NCBI GenBank assembly: GCA_041398845.1
Contig: JAWKTZ010000008.1
Location: forward strand, 248,001 to 312,000
Source: Fuerstiella sp041398845
GTDB lineage: Bacteria; Planctomycetota; Planctomycetia; Planctomycetales; Planctomycetaceae
Length of the DNA: 64,000 bases
Direction: 5' to 3'
Shown: positions 7,146 through 16,039 of the stretch, in pieces
How the letters are laid out: each line of letters opens with the position of its first letter
How positions within the stretch are numbered: the first letter of the stretch is position 1
Notes under the pieces: generated by a model
The model's database searches: none
What the model was told of the DNA's origin: nothing
Seen by the model: only the letters and a program-made list of their open reading frames with translations
Translations under genes and position numbers: made by a program

Positions 7146-8965
7146 GTGAGTTCTCAATAAATCTCGTGGCGATTGGTCTTTTTCTGAAATGGGGGAATTT
7201 GTTCTGCTTCGTGGATGGCAGGACGCTGGCGATACAGGAAGTGCTGGAGCGATTTCCGAGGAACAGACTCCGCTGGTCAGGGAGTTGTGCCGCGCATCAT
7301 CCGGCAGCAGCAGGACATCATTGATCAGCAGCAACGGAAGATCGAGCGGCTCGAACAGGAAATCCGGAGTCCGGAAAGGACGCAGGAAAATCCCCGCCGC
7401 CCACTGAGCCCAGCGGGCTGAATGAGAACCGCCCGCCGTCGAGCCGCAAGGGCAGCAAAGGTCGCGGTAAACGCGATGGCAAGCGGCCCGGTTCGGCCAA
7501 ATGGTGCAAGACCAGAGATCTCACAATCCACAGGATTTGTCCTGCTGACGCTGACAGATCTGCCCGAGGGAACAAAGTTTCGGCTGCTGAAAAACTTCAC
7601 CGTGCAGGATCTCATCATTGAGTCGCACAATACGCGGTATCGCCGCGGCCGGTATCGGCTGCCGGACGGGTCGTTCCGCACGGCACCGCTGCCGGACGAC
7701 GTTGTGAGGTCCGGGCATTTCGGCCCCACGCTGCGGCAGTATGTGCTGTATCAGCATTTTCACAACCACGTCGTCACCCGCAGCCGCTGCTGCACGAGGA
7801 GTTGCTGGAATTCGGCGTCGAGATTTCCGCCGGCCAGATCAGCCTGCCGCCAATCGAAGGCCATGACGTGTTTCATCAGGAGAAGGATGGCCTGCTCTCG
7901 GCCGCCCGTGACGTGTCGTCGTACCCAGACCGATCATACGCCGGCAAGCGCATCGCGGAAAAGGGGACACACGCTGCATATCGGCAACGACCTGTTCGCG
8001 TCGTTCTCGACGATCGATTCTGCAAAAGCCGCGTCGACTTTCTGAAATGCCTGCTGGTTCCGCATACCGAATACGTGTTTTCTGACGCGCCGCAGCAGTT
8101 TGCACTGGCGATGTTCAATGTTCCGCAAAAGTTGCAGGAGAAGCTGGAAACGGAAACCGTGTCTGCGCGAGTGATCGAGAGCGATGAAGACAAGGCCTCG
8201 GAGCAGCAGCCGACGCCTGGGAGATCACCTCCGCGGAACAGAGACGGCTGGTCACCGAAGCGGCGTTGTGGTCCGGCCTGCTGCGGCACGAGTCATCTGA
8301 CACGGTGTTCATCAGCGACGACGCGGCCGCGTTTCGTCTGCTGGCTTTTTCCACTCGCTGTGCTGGGTGCATCAGGAACGCCACATCACGTCTGGTGCCA
8401 GAGACGACCCGGCAGCAGCGAGCCCTCGACCAGACGCGCGGGACGACATCTGGAAGTACTATCAGCGTCTGAAGCGGTATCAGAAATCACCGGACTCCTC
8501 AGCGCGAAGCCGCCTGGAACAGACTTCGACCGGCTGTTGACAGAAGACCGGCTGGCCGGCTCTGAACAGCAGCTCGAAAAGATCTGCCGGCAAACGTGAT
8601 CAACTGCTGCTGGTCCTGGATCGACCGGAGATTCCGCTGCACAACAATCTGTCAGAGAACGCATCCGGCAGTACGTGAAGAAGCGGAAGATCAGCGCGGG
8701 CACCCGGGCAGCGACGCCGGTCGTCGTTCGCAAGGACACCTTTCTCAGCCTGAAGACAACCTGCCGCAAGCTGGGCCAGTCGTTCTGGCAGTATCTTCAG
8801 GATCGCATACAAAACCTCGGCCAGATTCCTTCCTCGGAGACCTGATCCGACGCAGGGCCGCAATAAGCAAACAACGGCTGAAACCTCACGCACTCCACCC
8901 TCAACCCCGCCTGCAGGAATGCGAACCGCTGCGCACCAAAAACCACGGAGTTATTGAGAAGTCAC
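7146..8965 (+). mobile_element. IS66-family insertion sequence, decayed (1,820 bp)
   Basis: The ends are imperfect inverted repeats: left GTGAGTTCTCAATAAATCTC; right, reversed, GTGACTTCTCAATAACTCCG. The target duplication CATCCAAT is present at 7138-7145 and 8966-8973; 8 bp is the size made by IS66-family elements. The length and single-transposase layout fit the smaller members that lack tnpA and tnpB. The element sits in repeat cassette copy 5. Confidence 0.8.
7189..8868 (+). pseudogene. IS66-family transposase, multiply frameshifted
   Basis: Segments in three frames add up to a TnpC-like transposase. In order: a coiled-coil start (IIDQQQRKIERLEQEI, about 7300-7370); a Ser/Lys/Gly-rich linker; a region near 7540-7780 with LRQYVLYQHFHNH; the middle from 7800 (LLEFGVEISAGQISLPPIEG); a stretch near 8340-8380 reading as CWVHQERH; and the C-terminal IPLHNNLSEN near 8630. 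The last is the IS66 hallmark before the final catalytic Glu. At least four frameshifts or stops separate these parts, so no active transposase can be made. Confidence 0.7.
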
Positions 8966-9299
8966 CATCCAATCGCACTCTTGTAAACGCCAGACGTCGG
9001 CTGATGCCGGTGGGCTCTCTTGGTTTGCGAACGGCCCAGCTCGACAATGCAACAGACCAACAGGACGTCGATCCGCGACGGCACAATTTGAGCGTCGTTT
9101 CTGTGCCAGCCTGCAATTGAAAGCCTGTTGGCAGCAACCCGAAAAAAACACATTCTGCAAACAATGCGTCTTCTGCTTCCCTGAATTCCGAGCGACCAGA
9201 CGATGAAAAACGCAAACCAGGGCTTCCGGTCAGACATCACTCATGTAAACTGCTTCTGAAGCCCAGTCACCTTGCTTCCGCATCCCGCAAGGAAATCGC

Positions 9300-9390
9300 A
9301 AATAACCAAATGGTGCAGCCGAGTCCTCAGCCACCCGTTAATTTTCAATTCACGTCAACCGTTCGGCCCGGCTGACCATCAACGTTCGTC
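9300..9390 (+). other. attC site 12 (repeat-cassette type)
   Basis: Left core AAATAAC (9300-9306), right core GTTCGTC (9384-9390). It belongs to repeat copy 5. Confidence 0.8.
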
Positions 9391-9424
9391 CTCCTAAGGA
9401 CTGCTGCCACAACAAGATGCTCAC

Positions 9425-9796
9425 ATGACGTCTCATCCCCGCAACGCGATGTGCATTGTCTGCACGGATCACTGGAGGTCCCTAGAGTTTTATCGCGATG
9501 CGTTTGGCGCCGAAGTAATTTCTCGGGAAATGGGAACGTGCCCTTGGCTACGAATCGGAGACCTCGCAATAACATTGCTCGCAAATACAGACAAACCATC
9601 GGAACTTGAACACTCCGAGCAGGCGATGGCAATGATCTTCCTGCAGGTTGATGACCTCCACGCCGCATACCACCGCGCGGTCAAGCATGGCGCAAAGGCA
9701 ATTGACCCGCCGCAATCGGACGACGTTCACTTCGTTGTTGCTGATCCTGACGGTATCATTATCGAGGTGATGCAAGCCGAAATGGACACCGAATAG
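9425..9796 (+). CDS. VOC-family (glyoxalase/bleomycin-resistance-like) protein
   Basis: A 123-residue single-domain protein of the vicinal oxygen chelate superfamily. It has the opening beta strand with CIVCTDHWRSLEFYRDAFGAEV, a middle FLQVDDLHAAYHRAVKHGAK, and the closing HFVVADPDGIIIEVMQ. The final Glu of IIEV is the usual metal ligand, but the usual first His ligand near the N-terminus is not obvious. Such proteins dimerise and include glyoxalase I, dioxygenases and drug-binding resistance proteins; the substrate here cannot be told. ATG 9425 follows the attC 12 leader. It fits the pattern of one gene per cassette. Confidence 0.82.
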   Translation: MTSHPRNAMCIVCTDHWRSLEFYRDAFGAEVISREMGTCPWLRIGDLAITLLANTDKPSELEHSEQAMAMIFLQVDDLHAAYHRAVKHGAKAIDPPQSDDVHFVVADPDGIIIEVMQAEMDTE

Positions 9797-9798
9797 AG

Positions 9799-9888
9799 GA
9801 CGAACAAAACGATGCACGGGAGCGGCCGGCGTCGTCGGTTTTGAAATCAAAGTCGATCGCGGCTGCCCCGTGATCGTAGACGTTAGCC
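9799..9888 (+). other. attC site 13
   Basis: Left core GACGAAC (9799-9805), right core GTTAGCC (9882-9888). The arms CGATgCACGGGaGC and GCCCCGTGATCG pair with the two bulges. The spacer has TTTTGAAATCAAAGTC. Confidence 0.88.
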
Positions 9889-9898
9889 AGTAAACACT

Positions 9899-10156
9899 AT
9901 GCAGTACAGCTACGCAAACATCCGTGCGATGACAATGGACCGCTTGATAGAAATCCACGATGCACGATCATTACAGGTCGACCCCGGACTTGATTTCTTC
10001 CGCAATGAAATCGCTCGCCGTGAACAAGAGTCGTCAACACAACTGATGACTGAACTGACACAGTCAATGGCTGCGATGACACGCAGAATTGAACTCGCCA
10101 CCTACATCGCCATGACTTCCGGAGTCATCAGCTTGTGCATCGCGATTTTCAAATGA
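9899..10156 (+). CDS. small C-terminally anchored membrane protein
   Basis: An 85-residue protein starting at ATG 9899, 11 bases after the right core of attC 13. The N-terminal 60 residues are charged and helical, and a single membrane helix ends the protein (residues about 66-84, ATYIAMTSGVISLCIAIF). No family recognised. It is the only plausible gene between attC 13 and attC 14, but a 150-bp 3' tail separates its stop from the attC. Confidence 0.55.
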   Translation: MQYSYANIRAMTMDRLIEIHDARSLQVDPGLDFFRNEIARREQESSTQLMTELTQSMAAMTRRIELATYIAMTSGVISLCIAIFK

Positions 10157-10309
10157 CTGCACACGGTCCAACGACCAACCTCGTTGCCGACAGTATTCGC
10201 GAGCTACAGCCTTTGATTCCGTAAAAAACAGCACGGCCCCTGAAAACATCCATCCCTCATCATTTTCGGACCGAATACCCCACGTACACATAGCTCATAC
10301 TCCAATACT

Positions 10310-10399
10310 GGCGAACAAAATGGTGCAGCCGAGTCCTCAGCCACCCGTCAATTTCAGTCCACGTCAACCGTTCGGCCCGGCTGATCAGCTTTCTTCATT
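10310..10399 (+). other. attC site 14, right core damaged
   Basis: Left core GGCGAAC (10310-10316). The stem is of repeat-cassette type (GGTGCAGCCGAG with CCCGGCTGA), although the gene upstream is different. At the place of the right core (about 10393) the sequence is CTTCATT, not GTT, and the right arm after CGGCTGA has diverged. The site is probably inactive, or its end was lost in a rearrangement. Confidence 0.65.
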
Positions 10400-10906
10400 G
10401 AGGCTCGGTTGAGATACGTCTCAGGTTCAAGCACGGCGATTTACAGAGCTCCAATCGCAATTGGTTTCACGACCGCACCGAATGTCGGCAACGCGCTCTT
10501 TATTAACGAAGACCAAGTGTTCTTCAATACCGGAAACACTACAGCGGGAACGAAGGTAAATGTTGACACGAATGATAACTTTCACACGTACCGCATAAAC
10601 TATGATGGAAGTGGCGGTTTGGAATTGCTATACGATGGAACATCGATTTTGACAGGAACGACTTTTAGTGGCGCTGCCACAAACGGAACTCAGCAGAGGA
10701 TCTACTTCGGTGACGGAACGAACGACGCATTTGGCGTGTCTGAGTGGACTTCATTTCAACACAACGCAGCTGCAACGGCCGTCCCTGAACCATCGGCTCT
10801 AACGTCGCTCACCTGTGTTGCGATGATTTCTGGGTTCTTCGGCGTTTGGCGACGCAGGCAATGCCAAATAACATCTGTATGTCCTTTGAAGTCAAGCAGT
10901 CCATAG
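10386..10906 (+). pseudogene. 5'-truncated PEP-CTERM protein fragment
   Basis: An open frame with no convincing start. The first in-frame codon that could start is TTG 10409, and the frame is open back to a stop at 10382, at the attC 14 boundary. The visible 165 residues begin inside a LamG/concanavalin-like beta sandwich (FINEDQVFF, NFHTYRINYDGSGGLELLYDG). They end with VPEPSALTSLTCVAMISGFFGVWRRR, the PEP-CTERM sorting tripartite signal: motif, membrane helix, basic residues. Such proteins are exported and processed by exosortase. The missing N-terminus suggests a remnant brought in by a rearrangement next to site 14. About ten residues after the signal are likely out-of-family. Confidence 0.6.
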
Positions 10907-11740
10907 AATCTTCGCGGTAAAAGTTTGCAGTTTTTTTCCGTTGAGGTTTCCACCGCATCGGACTGCTGACGAAACTTTCCCTGGCGACGGGTTGCGGGCG
11001 AACTGAGATCTTTTCGATTGGCTTGGTTTCTTATACGAAGTCCGTGCTCTGTCCCGTCCGGAACGCTGTTGAGAGCGTTCCGTCGGCGGCAATCCGGTTG
11101 CTTCAAACATCTGTCGACGTTCTGCCCCGGCAGTGGGTTGCGTTCGAATACGCGAGCGCTGCCGAGGTGTCTTTCGCACGTCACTGTTGTGCGGAAGACG
11201 GCTGTAGAAATCATCCCTGACGTCACTGGTCCATTCAAAAAGTTGCGGCTCGCTCTGACGATCGGCTGTGAACTTTGCAGCTCACGCCGGTCGATGGAGT
11301 GTCCAGTTATCGGTTGGTTCGCAGTGACGTGCAATCGTTGGAATCTCGGTTCGTCGTCCCGTTCGACGACGAGTCAAATTGTAAGCGGGCGGTGCCCGTG
11401 TGTGTTGTGCGATGACGCCGCCATTCAAAGACGCGTGAGTTCCTCATCAGTGGCAGACTGCTCGGCGGGTTCGCGAGCCATCGCGGTTGCGAATGGTTCG
11501 TGTCCCAATTCGCTGTGGGCAGTCGAGTGCCGGACGAGTGTTCGATCGGCGAAGCTGTGCTGAACAGTGTTCGCAGATCAAACGGTGACTCAGTTATGCG
11601 ATTGGCTGACGTCATCGCACGTGGTTCTGTTTCTGATAGGCACTCCGTTGCTGCAGGTTGAGGTTGTGTGTTGGAAAACTGGAATGGTCCCCGAAGAGCT
11701 TTCGACTTTGGTTGTGTGAGACAGGTTGACTGTCTCATAA
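10907..11740. other. non-cassette stretch with no recognisable gene
   Basis: 834 bp without attC motifs and without a frame I can support. A 21-base sequence at 10945-10965 (beginning GGTTTCCACCGCATCGGAC) recurs at 13045-13065 in the same orientation with two changes, just before the cassette array resumes. A - strand frame at 11307-11738 has no recognisable features. Confidence 0.4.
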
Positions 11741-11917
11741 GTTATGGCGGGAGGAATTGCCTCAGTCGGAGCCGGTCGTCGGTTCGCTTACACCTGCCGT
11801 GAATCGATGACCGGCGAAGGAAGGCAATTCCGGACTGCTTTCCATTTGCCTTTGTTGGTGAGGTTTGAGCGAACGTGGCGGCGATTGTCTTTGCGGTTGA
11901 GAAGTGACTGCAGCGTG

Positions 11918-12967
11918 TTATCGTCGAAAAGCCAGTGCCGGGTCAAACGCGGTTTTGCGTTTCAGCATCCAATACACGCAGCGTCCCAGCTTAATGGCCA
12001 GCAGCGTGTTGGCTCTGGCCTTGTTGTGCTTCTTTTCGATGCGGGCGGTGAAGTCTTTGGCCTGCGGGCACTCTCGTTTGAGCAGCGTGATGGCTTCACT
12101 GAAGGCCCACTTCAGATGAGGATTGCCGATCTTTCTGCCGAACGCTTTATACTGCTTGCCGCCCGACTCGTTGGCTCCTTTCACAAGGCGACTGTACGAC
12201 AGAAAGTCTCCAACGCGCGGGAAGCGACGGATGTTGTGAATTTCATACAACAGCGTCATGGCGAATTCGTCCGACACCAGGAATGCTTTGGAGTCGAAAG
12301 AAGGTGTCGGGGTCGTCAAGCTTCGCGTGTTGTTCCAGATACAGGTCCAGGCGTTTGATCTGTTCGTCGTAGAAGTCGATCAGATCACCATCAGTTCAAT
12401 CATGCGACGCAGGCTTCCGGCCGCAAAGCGTTCGGCCAGTCCGGGCGGTTGGCTCTGTAGCTGATCGACTTTTCGAACGCCGGAAGGTTTTGCTGATGAT
12501 TCACCATCTGCACGTGCGTGATCGTCGCCGACCGCCGCCGCACAATCGTTCCCCGCCGACGCAGCAGGTCTCGCGTGTCACGCAGTTCGGCCGGATAGAG
12601 GTAGCTCGTCGGAAAGTTGCCACCTCGCAGCAGCAGCGCGAGCTTCTCGGAATCAATGCGATCGGTCTTGGTTTTGCCGCCGTGAATGGCCTTCAGGTAC
12701 AACGCGTGTCCAAGCAGAAACGGAAGGTTCTCAGCGGTACACAAATCGGCCAGCCAGTACCAGTTGAACGTCGATTCGCAGCCAATCACCAGGTCCCGTT
12801 TGCGAAATGGCCGCAGAGCCTCCAGAAAATGTTCGGGAGTCTTCGTGTCGAAGTTCCGGTGAAGCTGCGTCTTCCCGTCGTGATCGATCAGACAGACGTA
12901 CATTGAGTTGGCGTGCAGATCGATTCCGCAGTAGAATTCGTGAGGTCGATTGTAAAACTTCATCATC
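11918..12967 (-). pseudogene. IS110-family transposase, frameshifted
   Basis: On the - strand, from ATG 12967, the N-terminal part reads FYCGIDLHANSMYVCLIDHDGK, then GCESTFNWYWLADLC and KTKTDRIDSEKLALLLR: the DEDD (RuvC-like) domain of IS110-family transposases with its acidic residues. That frame fails near 12400. The C-terminal part (12319 to 11918) continues in another frame with LLYEIHNIRRFPRVGDFLSYSRLVKG and KWAFSEAITLLKR, the transposase_20 domain with the conserved Ser. A frameshift between about 12320 and 12400 separates the two, so the copy is inactive. The element lies opposite to the cassettes and ends just before attC 15. Confidence 0.75.
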
Positions 12968-13095
12968 ATGCCTTTCTCTGAGCAAGCGGGCTGTGAGCCA
13001 CGAACCATCGAGTGTTGAGGTCAGCCACAAACTGACCTTCCTACGGTTTCTACCGCATTGGACTGGTCCGCTTGCTCTGACAAGGACATGATGAG

Positions 13096-13182
13096 TATCA
13101 ACATGATGCAGCGGAATTGTGGTCCACCCGAACCCCGAACTCCACATCAACGACCACAATCCGCTGATCATGGTCGTTATTT
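13096..13182 (+). other. attC site 15
   Basis: Left core TATCAAC (13096-13102), right core GTTATTT (13176-13182). The arms ATGATgCAGCGGaATTGTGG and CCACAATCCGCTGATCAT pair perfectly with the two bulges. The gene this site belonged to has been replaced by the IS110-family copy to its left. Confidence 0.88.
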
Positions 13183-13652
13183 GCGAAGGCAGTTCCGTTC
13201 ATCTGAATAGAGTGCGGAAACTTAGTCCGAGCATCCAATCGCACTCTTGTAAACGCCAGGCGTCGGCTGATGCCGGCGGAGTCTCTTGGTTTGCGAACGG
13301 CCCAGCTCGACAATGCAACAGACCAACAGGACGTCAATCCGCGACGGCACAATTTGAGCGTCGTTTCTGTGCCAGCCTGCAACGGAAAGCCTGTTGGCAG
13401 CAACCCGGAAAAAACACATTCTGCAAACAATGCGTCTTCTGCTTCCCTGAATTCCGGAGCGACCAGACTGACAAAAAACGCAAACCAGGGCTTCCAGTCA
13501 GACATCACTCATGTAAACTGCTTCTGAACCCCAGTCACCTTGCTTCCGCATCCCGCAAGGAAATCGCAAATAACCAAATGGTGCAGCCGAGTCCTCAGCC
13601 ACCCGTTAATTTTCAATTCATGTCAACCGTTCGGCCCGGCTGACCATCAACG
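13177..13652 (+). repeat. non-coding repeat cassette, copy 6
   Basis: A 476-bp copy between attC 15 and attC 16. It is closest to copy 2 in its first part (CTTAGTCCGAGCATCC). Confidence 0.8.
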
Positions 13653-13658
13653 TTAGCC
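13568..13658 (+). other. attC site 16 (repeat-cassette type)
   Basis: Left core AAATAAC (13568-13574), right core GTTAGCC (13652-13658). Same type as site 4. Confidence 0.8.
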
Positions 13659-13674
13659 AGCATCTGGAAAGTCT

Positions 13675-14265
13675 ATGAGCAGAATCGACGTTCCCTGGAG
13701 AGATGGCGACGTGCTGGCTGCAACGCTGGACGACGGCAGGTCAGTCTATGGCCGTTTCCTCGGTCATGACGATGCAGTAGGCACTGTCATCATCGTGTAC
13801 GACTCTGCCGGAATGCCGCCCAATGACTTAACGCAGATCGTCAATGCGGAGATCCTAATTCGTGCCAGTCCCGTGCATTTCGAACTCGTCGGTGATGGCA
13901 CGTGGACGTCGATTGGCCATGTGCCACTCACGCGGGCCGACACGGCCCTGCTTCCGGACACCCTCGGCATTATTTCAGGCGTACACTGTCAACTGCTCGC
14001 AGCAAACCACCACTACGGTCTCGCACCGAACGTAAATACCCGGCAACTTGACGACTATCTCAACATCGATGGTCACCCGATTCCTGCTACTCTTTACTAT
14101 CGAATGCACCCGTTTCCCAAAGATGTTGAGCGGCTTCTAAAACGTCACAAGGATAACGTGTACTTTCTTGATGAGATTTGGTGTGACGCCGAAGACTGGG
14201 CAAATGGCGAGCGACTGGATGAGGCAAGGTCTATTCTGATTCGAGGCCCAAACAACGCTGGCTAA
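13675..14265 (+). CDS. Imm26-like cassette protein
   Basis: A 196-residue soluble protein starting at ATG 13675, 16 bases after attC 16 with GGAAAG upstream. The N-terminal half (WRDGDVLAATLDDGRSVYGRFLG, then VIIVYDSAG) resembles the Imm26 immunity fold, whose pattern is GDVF, then a DG-YGRVL, then a VYD. The C-terminal half (LLAANHHYGLAPN, MHPFPKDVERLLKRH) is not recognised. Imm26 proteins neutralise polymorphic toxins; no toxin gene is adjacent, so an orphan immunity role is only suggested. The stop codon lies in the left core of attC 17. Confidence 0.55.
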   Translation: MSRIDVPWRDGDVLAATLDDGRSVYGRFLGHDDAVGTVIIVYDSAGMPPNDLTQIVNAEILIRASPVHFELVGDGTWTSIGHVPLTRADTALLPDTLGIISGVHCQLLAANHHYGLAPNVNTRQLDDYLNIDGHPIPATLYYRMHPFPKDVERLLKRHKDNVYFLDEIWCDAEDWANGERLDEARSILIRGPNNAG

Positions 14266-14344
14266 CAAAACGGTGCACGGGAATTGTGCTCCACCCTCAA
14301 TTTTCAAATGAAAGCCGTCTGGCACAATCCCGTGACCGTCGGCG
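14260..14344 (+). other. attC site 17, cut at the crossover G
   Basis: Left core GGCTAAC (14260-14266). The arms GGTgCACGGGaATTGTGC and GCACAATCCCGTGACC pair with the two bulges. The right core stops after its G (14344), 78 bases from the left core as in site 6, and is followed by ACTATG in place of TT. A mobile block begins exactly here; TTATTTGCC, a usual cassette start, appears at 16175. Confidence 0.82.
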
Positions 14345-14983
14345 ACTATGAAGCCGTTTTGGTTTCAAGGGTGAATTTCACATTTTGTTTGGCGATTGGG
14401 GAGTTCCTTTCGTCTCACCGTCGCATCGGCCTGCGCCAGCGGATGAGGCCGATGCGAGGGTGAGACGAAAGGAACGGCTCGGCGGGGTGACGCTTGCTTG
14501 GCGCGGACCGCGATCGTCGGCACGAGTGGAGTGCACTCGCCCATCCTTTTGTTGAACCTGAGCTGAGGCGGGACTGGCCTCGGTGGACCCGAATCACAAG
14601 GCTGGCTTCAGTCGACTATTCGAGGTGTCCGGGCGGGCAGTCAATTTGCTTCGCACGGTCTCAGTCATCCATGCGTGGATACCAACGTTGAGGAACCCGG
14701 GGGTTCCGTGATTTGTGTCCGTCGCGTCGCTCATTCGTTAGAACACGCTCGTCATGGCGTCGACCAAGGTGCGATGCTGACGCGACAACGCTTCATTGGG
14801 GAAGCGCCTGTGACTGGGACTTGTCGTCCGGGTGTGTTTGATACGCTCGGAAGGAATCTCCTCTGATGAATGGTTCGGTGGAGTCGTTTGTTATTCAGGA
14901 GTGTTTGACCGCGTGGCTCATTCGTTAGAACACGCTCACGTTGAGTGGCGTCGCCGACGGTTCGAAGCTCACGCGGTGTGGTT
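14345..14983. other. non-coding segment with a long hairpin and a 21-bp direct repeat
   Basis: 639 bp with no supportable gene. It holds a 73-bp hairpin (14403-14475) with arms of 30 bp, one mismatch and a 13-base loop. A 21-bp direct repeat beginning CTCATTCGTTAGAACACGCT lies at 14730-14750 and 14917-14937. It lies 3' of the IS110 transposase gene. Confidence 0.5.
14403..14475. repeat. 73-bp hairpin (30-bp arms)
   Basis: The left arm starts GTTCCTTTCGTCTCACC and continues to 14432. The right arm (14446-14475) is its reverse complement with one mismatch (G at 14420 opposite G). The loop is 14433-14445. There is no T-run after it, so it is not a simple intrinsic terminator. Confidence 0.8.
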
Positions 14984-16039
14984 TCAGGATTTGGAAGTCT
15001 GCCTGAGGTGCGACTTCTCCGGGTCGTGATCTCGGACCAGCATCCGTCTGGACATCGCCACGACGGCCTGTTTGCGACGCGTCTTCTGTCCTTTCGAAAT
15101 GCGTTCGACCGTTTCGCAGGCCCACGGGTTGTAGCGAATCATCAACCAGCCGCATTCGACCATCGCCTTTCTCAGCAGCCGCGACCCGCGTTTGGTGATG
15201 CGGCCGCGGCGATCACTGTTTCCGGATTGGTACTGCACAGGAACCATGCCGGCGTAGCTGGACACCTGGCGTCCGTTGTCGAAGCGTTTCGGGTCGTCGA
15301 TGTAGGCCACGATGACTTCGGCCGTCACACGACCGATACCAGGGACGGTTAGAATTCGTTGAATGGAGGCATCCTTGCGAGCAAGGTGGTCGAGTTTTCG
15401 TTCGACGAGTTTTTCCTGCAGGCGAATGTATTCGAACTGTTCCAGCAGCATTTCCAGTTGACCTCTCCATGCGTTTTCGATGTCGCATTCCAGCAGCGGG
15501 CGAGCGTGTTGTCGCATGGTGGCTCGGGCGTCACGCGTCCAGCCCGGTTTTCCGGACGGCAGCGGCGCGAATCCCTGAGCCTGCCAGAGGGCGCGAATTT
15601 CGTTCTGCAGAGTCACGCGTCGTTCGACGATGGACTGGCGGAATTTCAGCAGTGATCGTTTGGCTCGCACAGCGCGAGTCGGGACGTGAACGGTGGGAAG
15701 CTGGTTCATGGCCGTCAGTCGAGCCAGCTTGAGGGCGTCGTCACGATCGGTTTTGCGTTTGATCTTCGACCACCGCCACGCTTCGCCGTTGGGGTTGGCG
15801 ACGAAGTACGGCTGGTCCAGTTCATCGCACAGGTCCGTCAGCCAGCCCGCGGCCGTGCAGGTTTCGAACACGAGCACGTCGGCCTTCTCGCGTTTGATGA
15901 GCTTGGTGAATTCGCAGCGAAGAGTGTCGACGGTGGTGAAATCGTAAACTTCACCGTTGGCGGTGCGGTTGGTGTCAGTTTTTTCGTACATGCAGGCAAC
16001 CGTCTTGAACTTTCCGAGGTCCAGTGCGAGAATCTTCAT
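14984..16039 (-). CDS. IS110-family transposase (IS116/IS110/IS902)
   Basis: 351 residues from ATG 16039. The N-terminal DEDD domain shows ILALDLGKFKTVACMY with the first Asp, VLVFETCTAAGWLTDLC with a Glu, and KTDRDDALKLARL with the final Asp pair. A middle coiled segment (FEYIRLQEKLVERKLDHLA) follows. The transposase_20 domain has ILTVPGIGRVTAEVIVAYI, RFDNGRQVSSYAGMVP with the conserved Ser, and GRITKRGSRLLRKAMVE. The last 15 or so residues (after MSRRMLVRDHD) differ from the expected aliphatic tail and may reflect a late frameshift. These enzymes use a bridge RNA from the element to choose target and donor sites. Confidence 0.85.
   Translation of the reverse strand: MKILALDLGKFKTVACMYEKTDTNRTANGEVYDFTTVDTLRCEFTKLIKREKADVLVFETCTAAGWLTDLCDELDQPYFVANPNGEAWRWSKIKRKTDRDDALKLARLTAMNQLPTVHVPTRAVRAKRSLLKFRQSIVERRVTLQNEIRALWQAQGFAPLPSGKPGWTRDARATMRQHARPLLECDIENAWRGQLEMLLEQFEYIRLQEKLVERKLDHLARKDASIQRILTVPGIGRVTAEVIVAYIDDPKRFDNGRQVSSYAGMVPVQYQSGNSDRRGRITKRGSRLLRKAMVECGWLMIRYNPWACETVERISKGQKTRRKQAVVAMSRRMLVRDHDPEKSHLRQTSKS

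Larger units (their letters stand above)
7082..9384 (+). repeat. non-coding repeat cassette, copy 5, split by an IS66-type element
   Basis: The first 64 bases of the repeat cassette (7082-7145) are separated from the rest (8974-9384) by an insertion sequence. Joining the two parts across the 8-bp duplication restores a cassette of about 475 bp. It is the third tandem copy. Confidence 0.8.

Noticed and set aside
11307..11738. 143-residue minus-strand frame in the non-cassette stretch
   Set aside because: Thr/Ser/Arg-rich with no domain, start signal or coupling; left unannotated.
1793..13652. CRISPR array or large tandem satellite
   Set aside because: The repeats are about 475 bp, end in attC sites and are interspersed with different genes; there are no spacers or cas genes.
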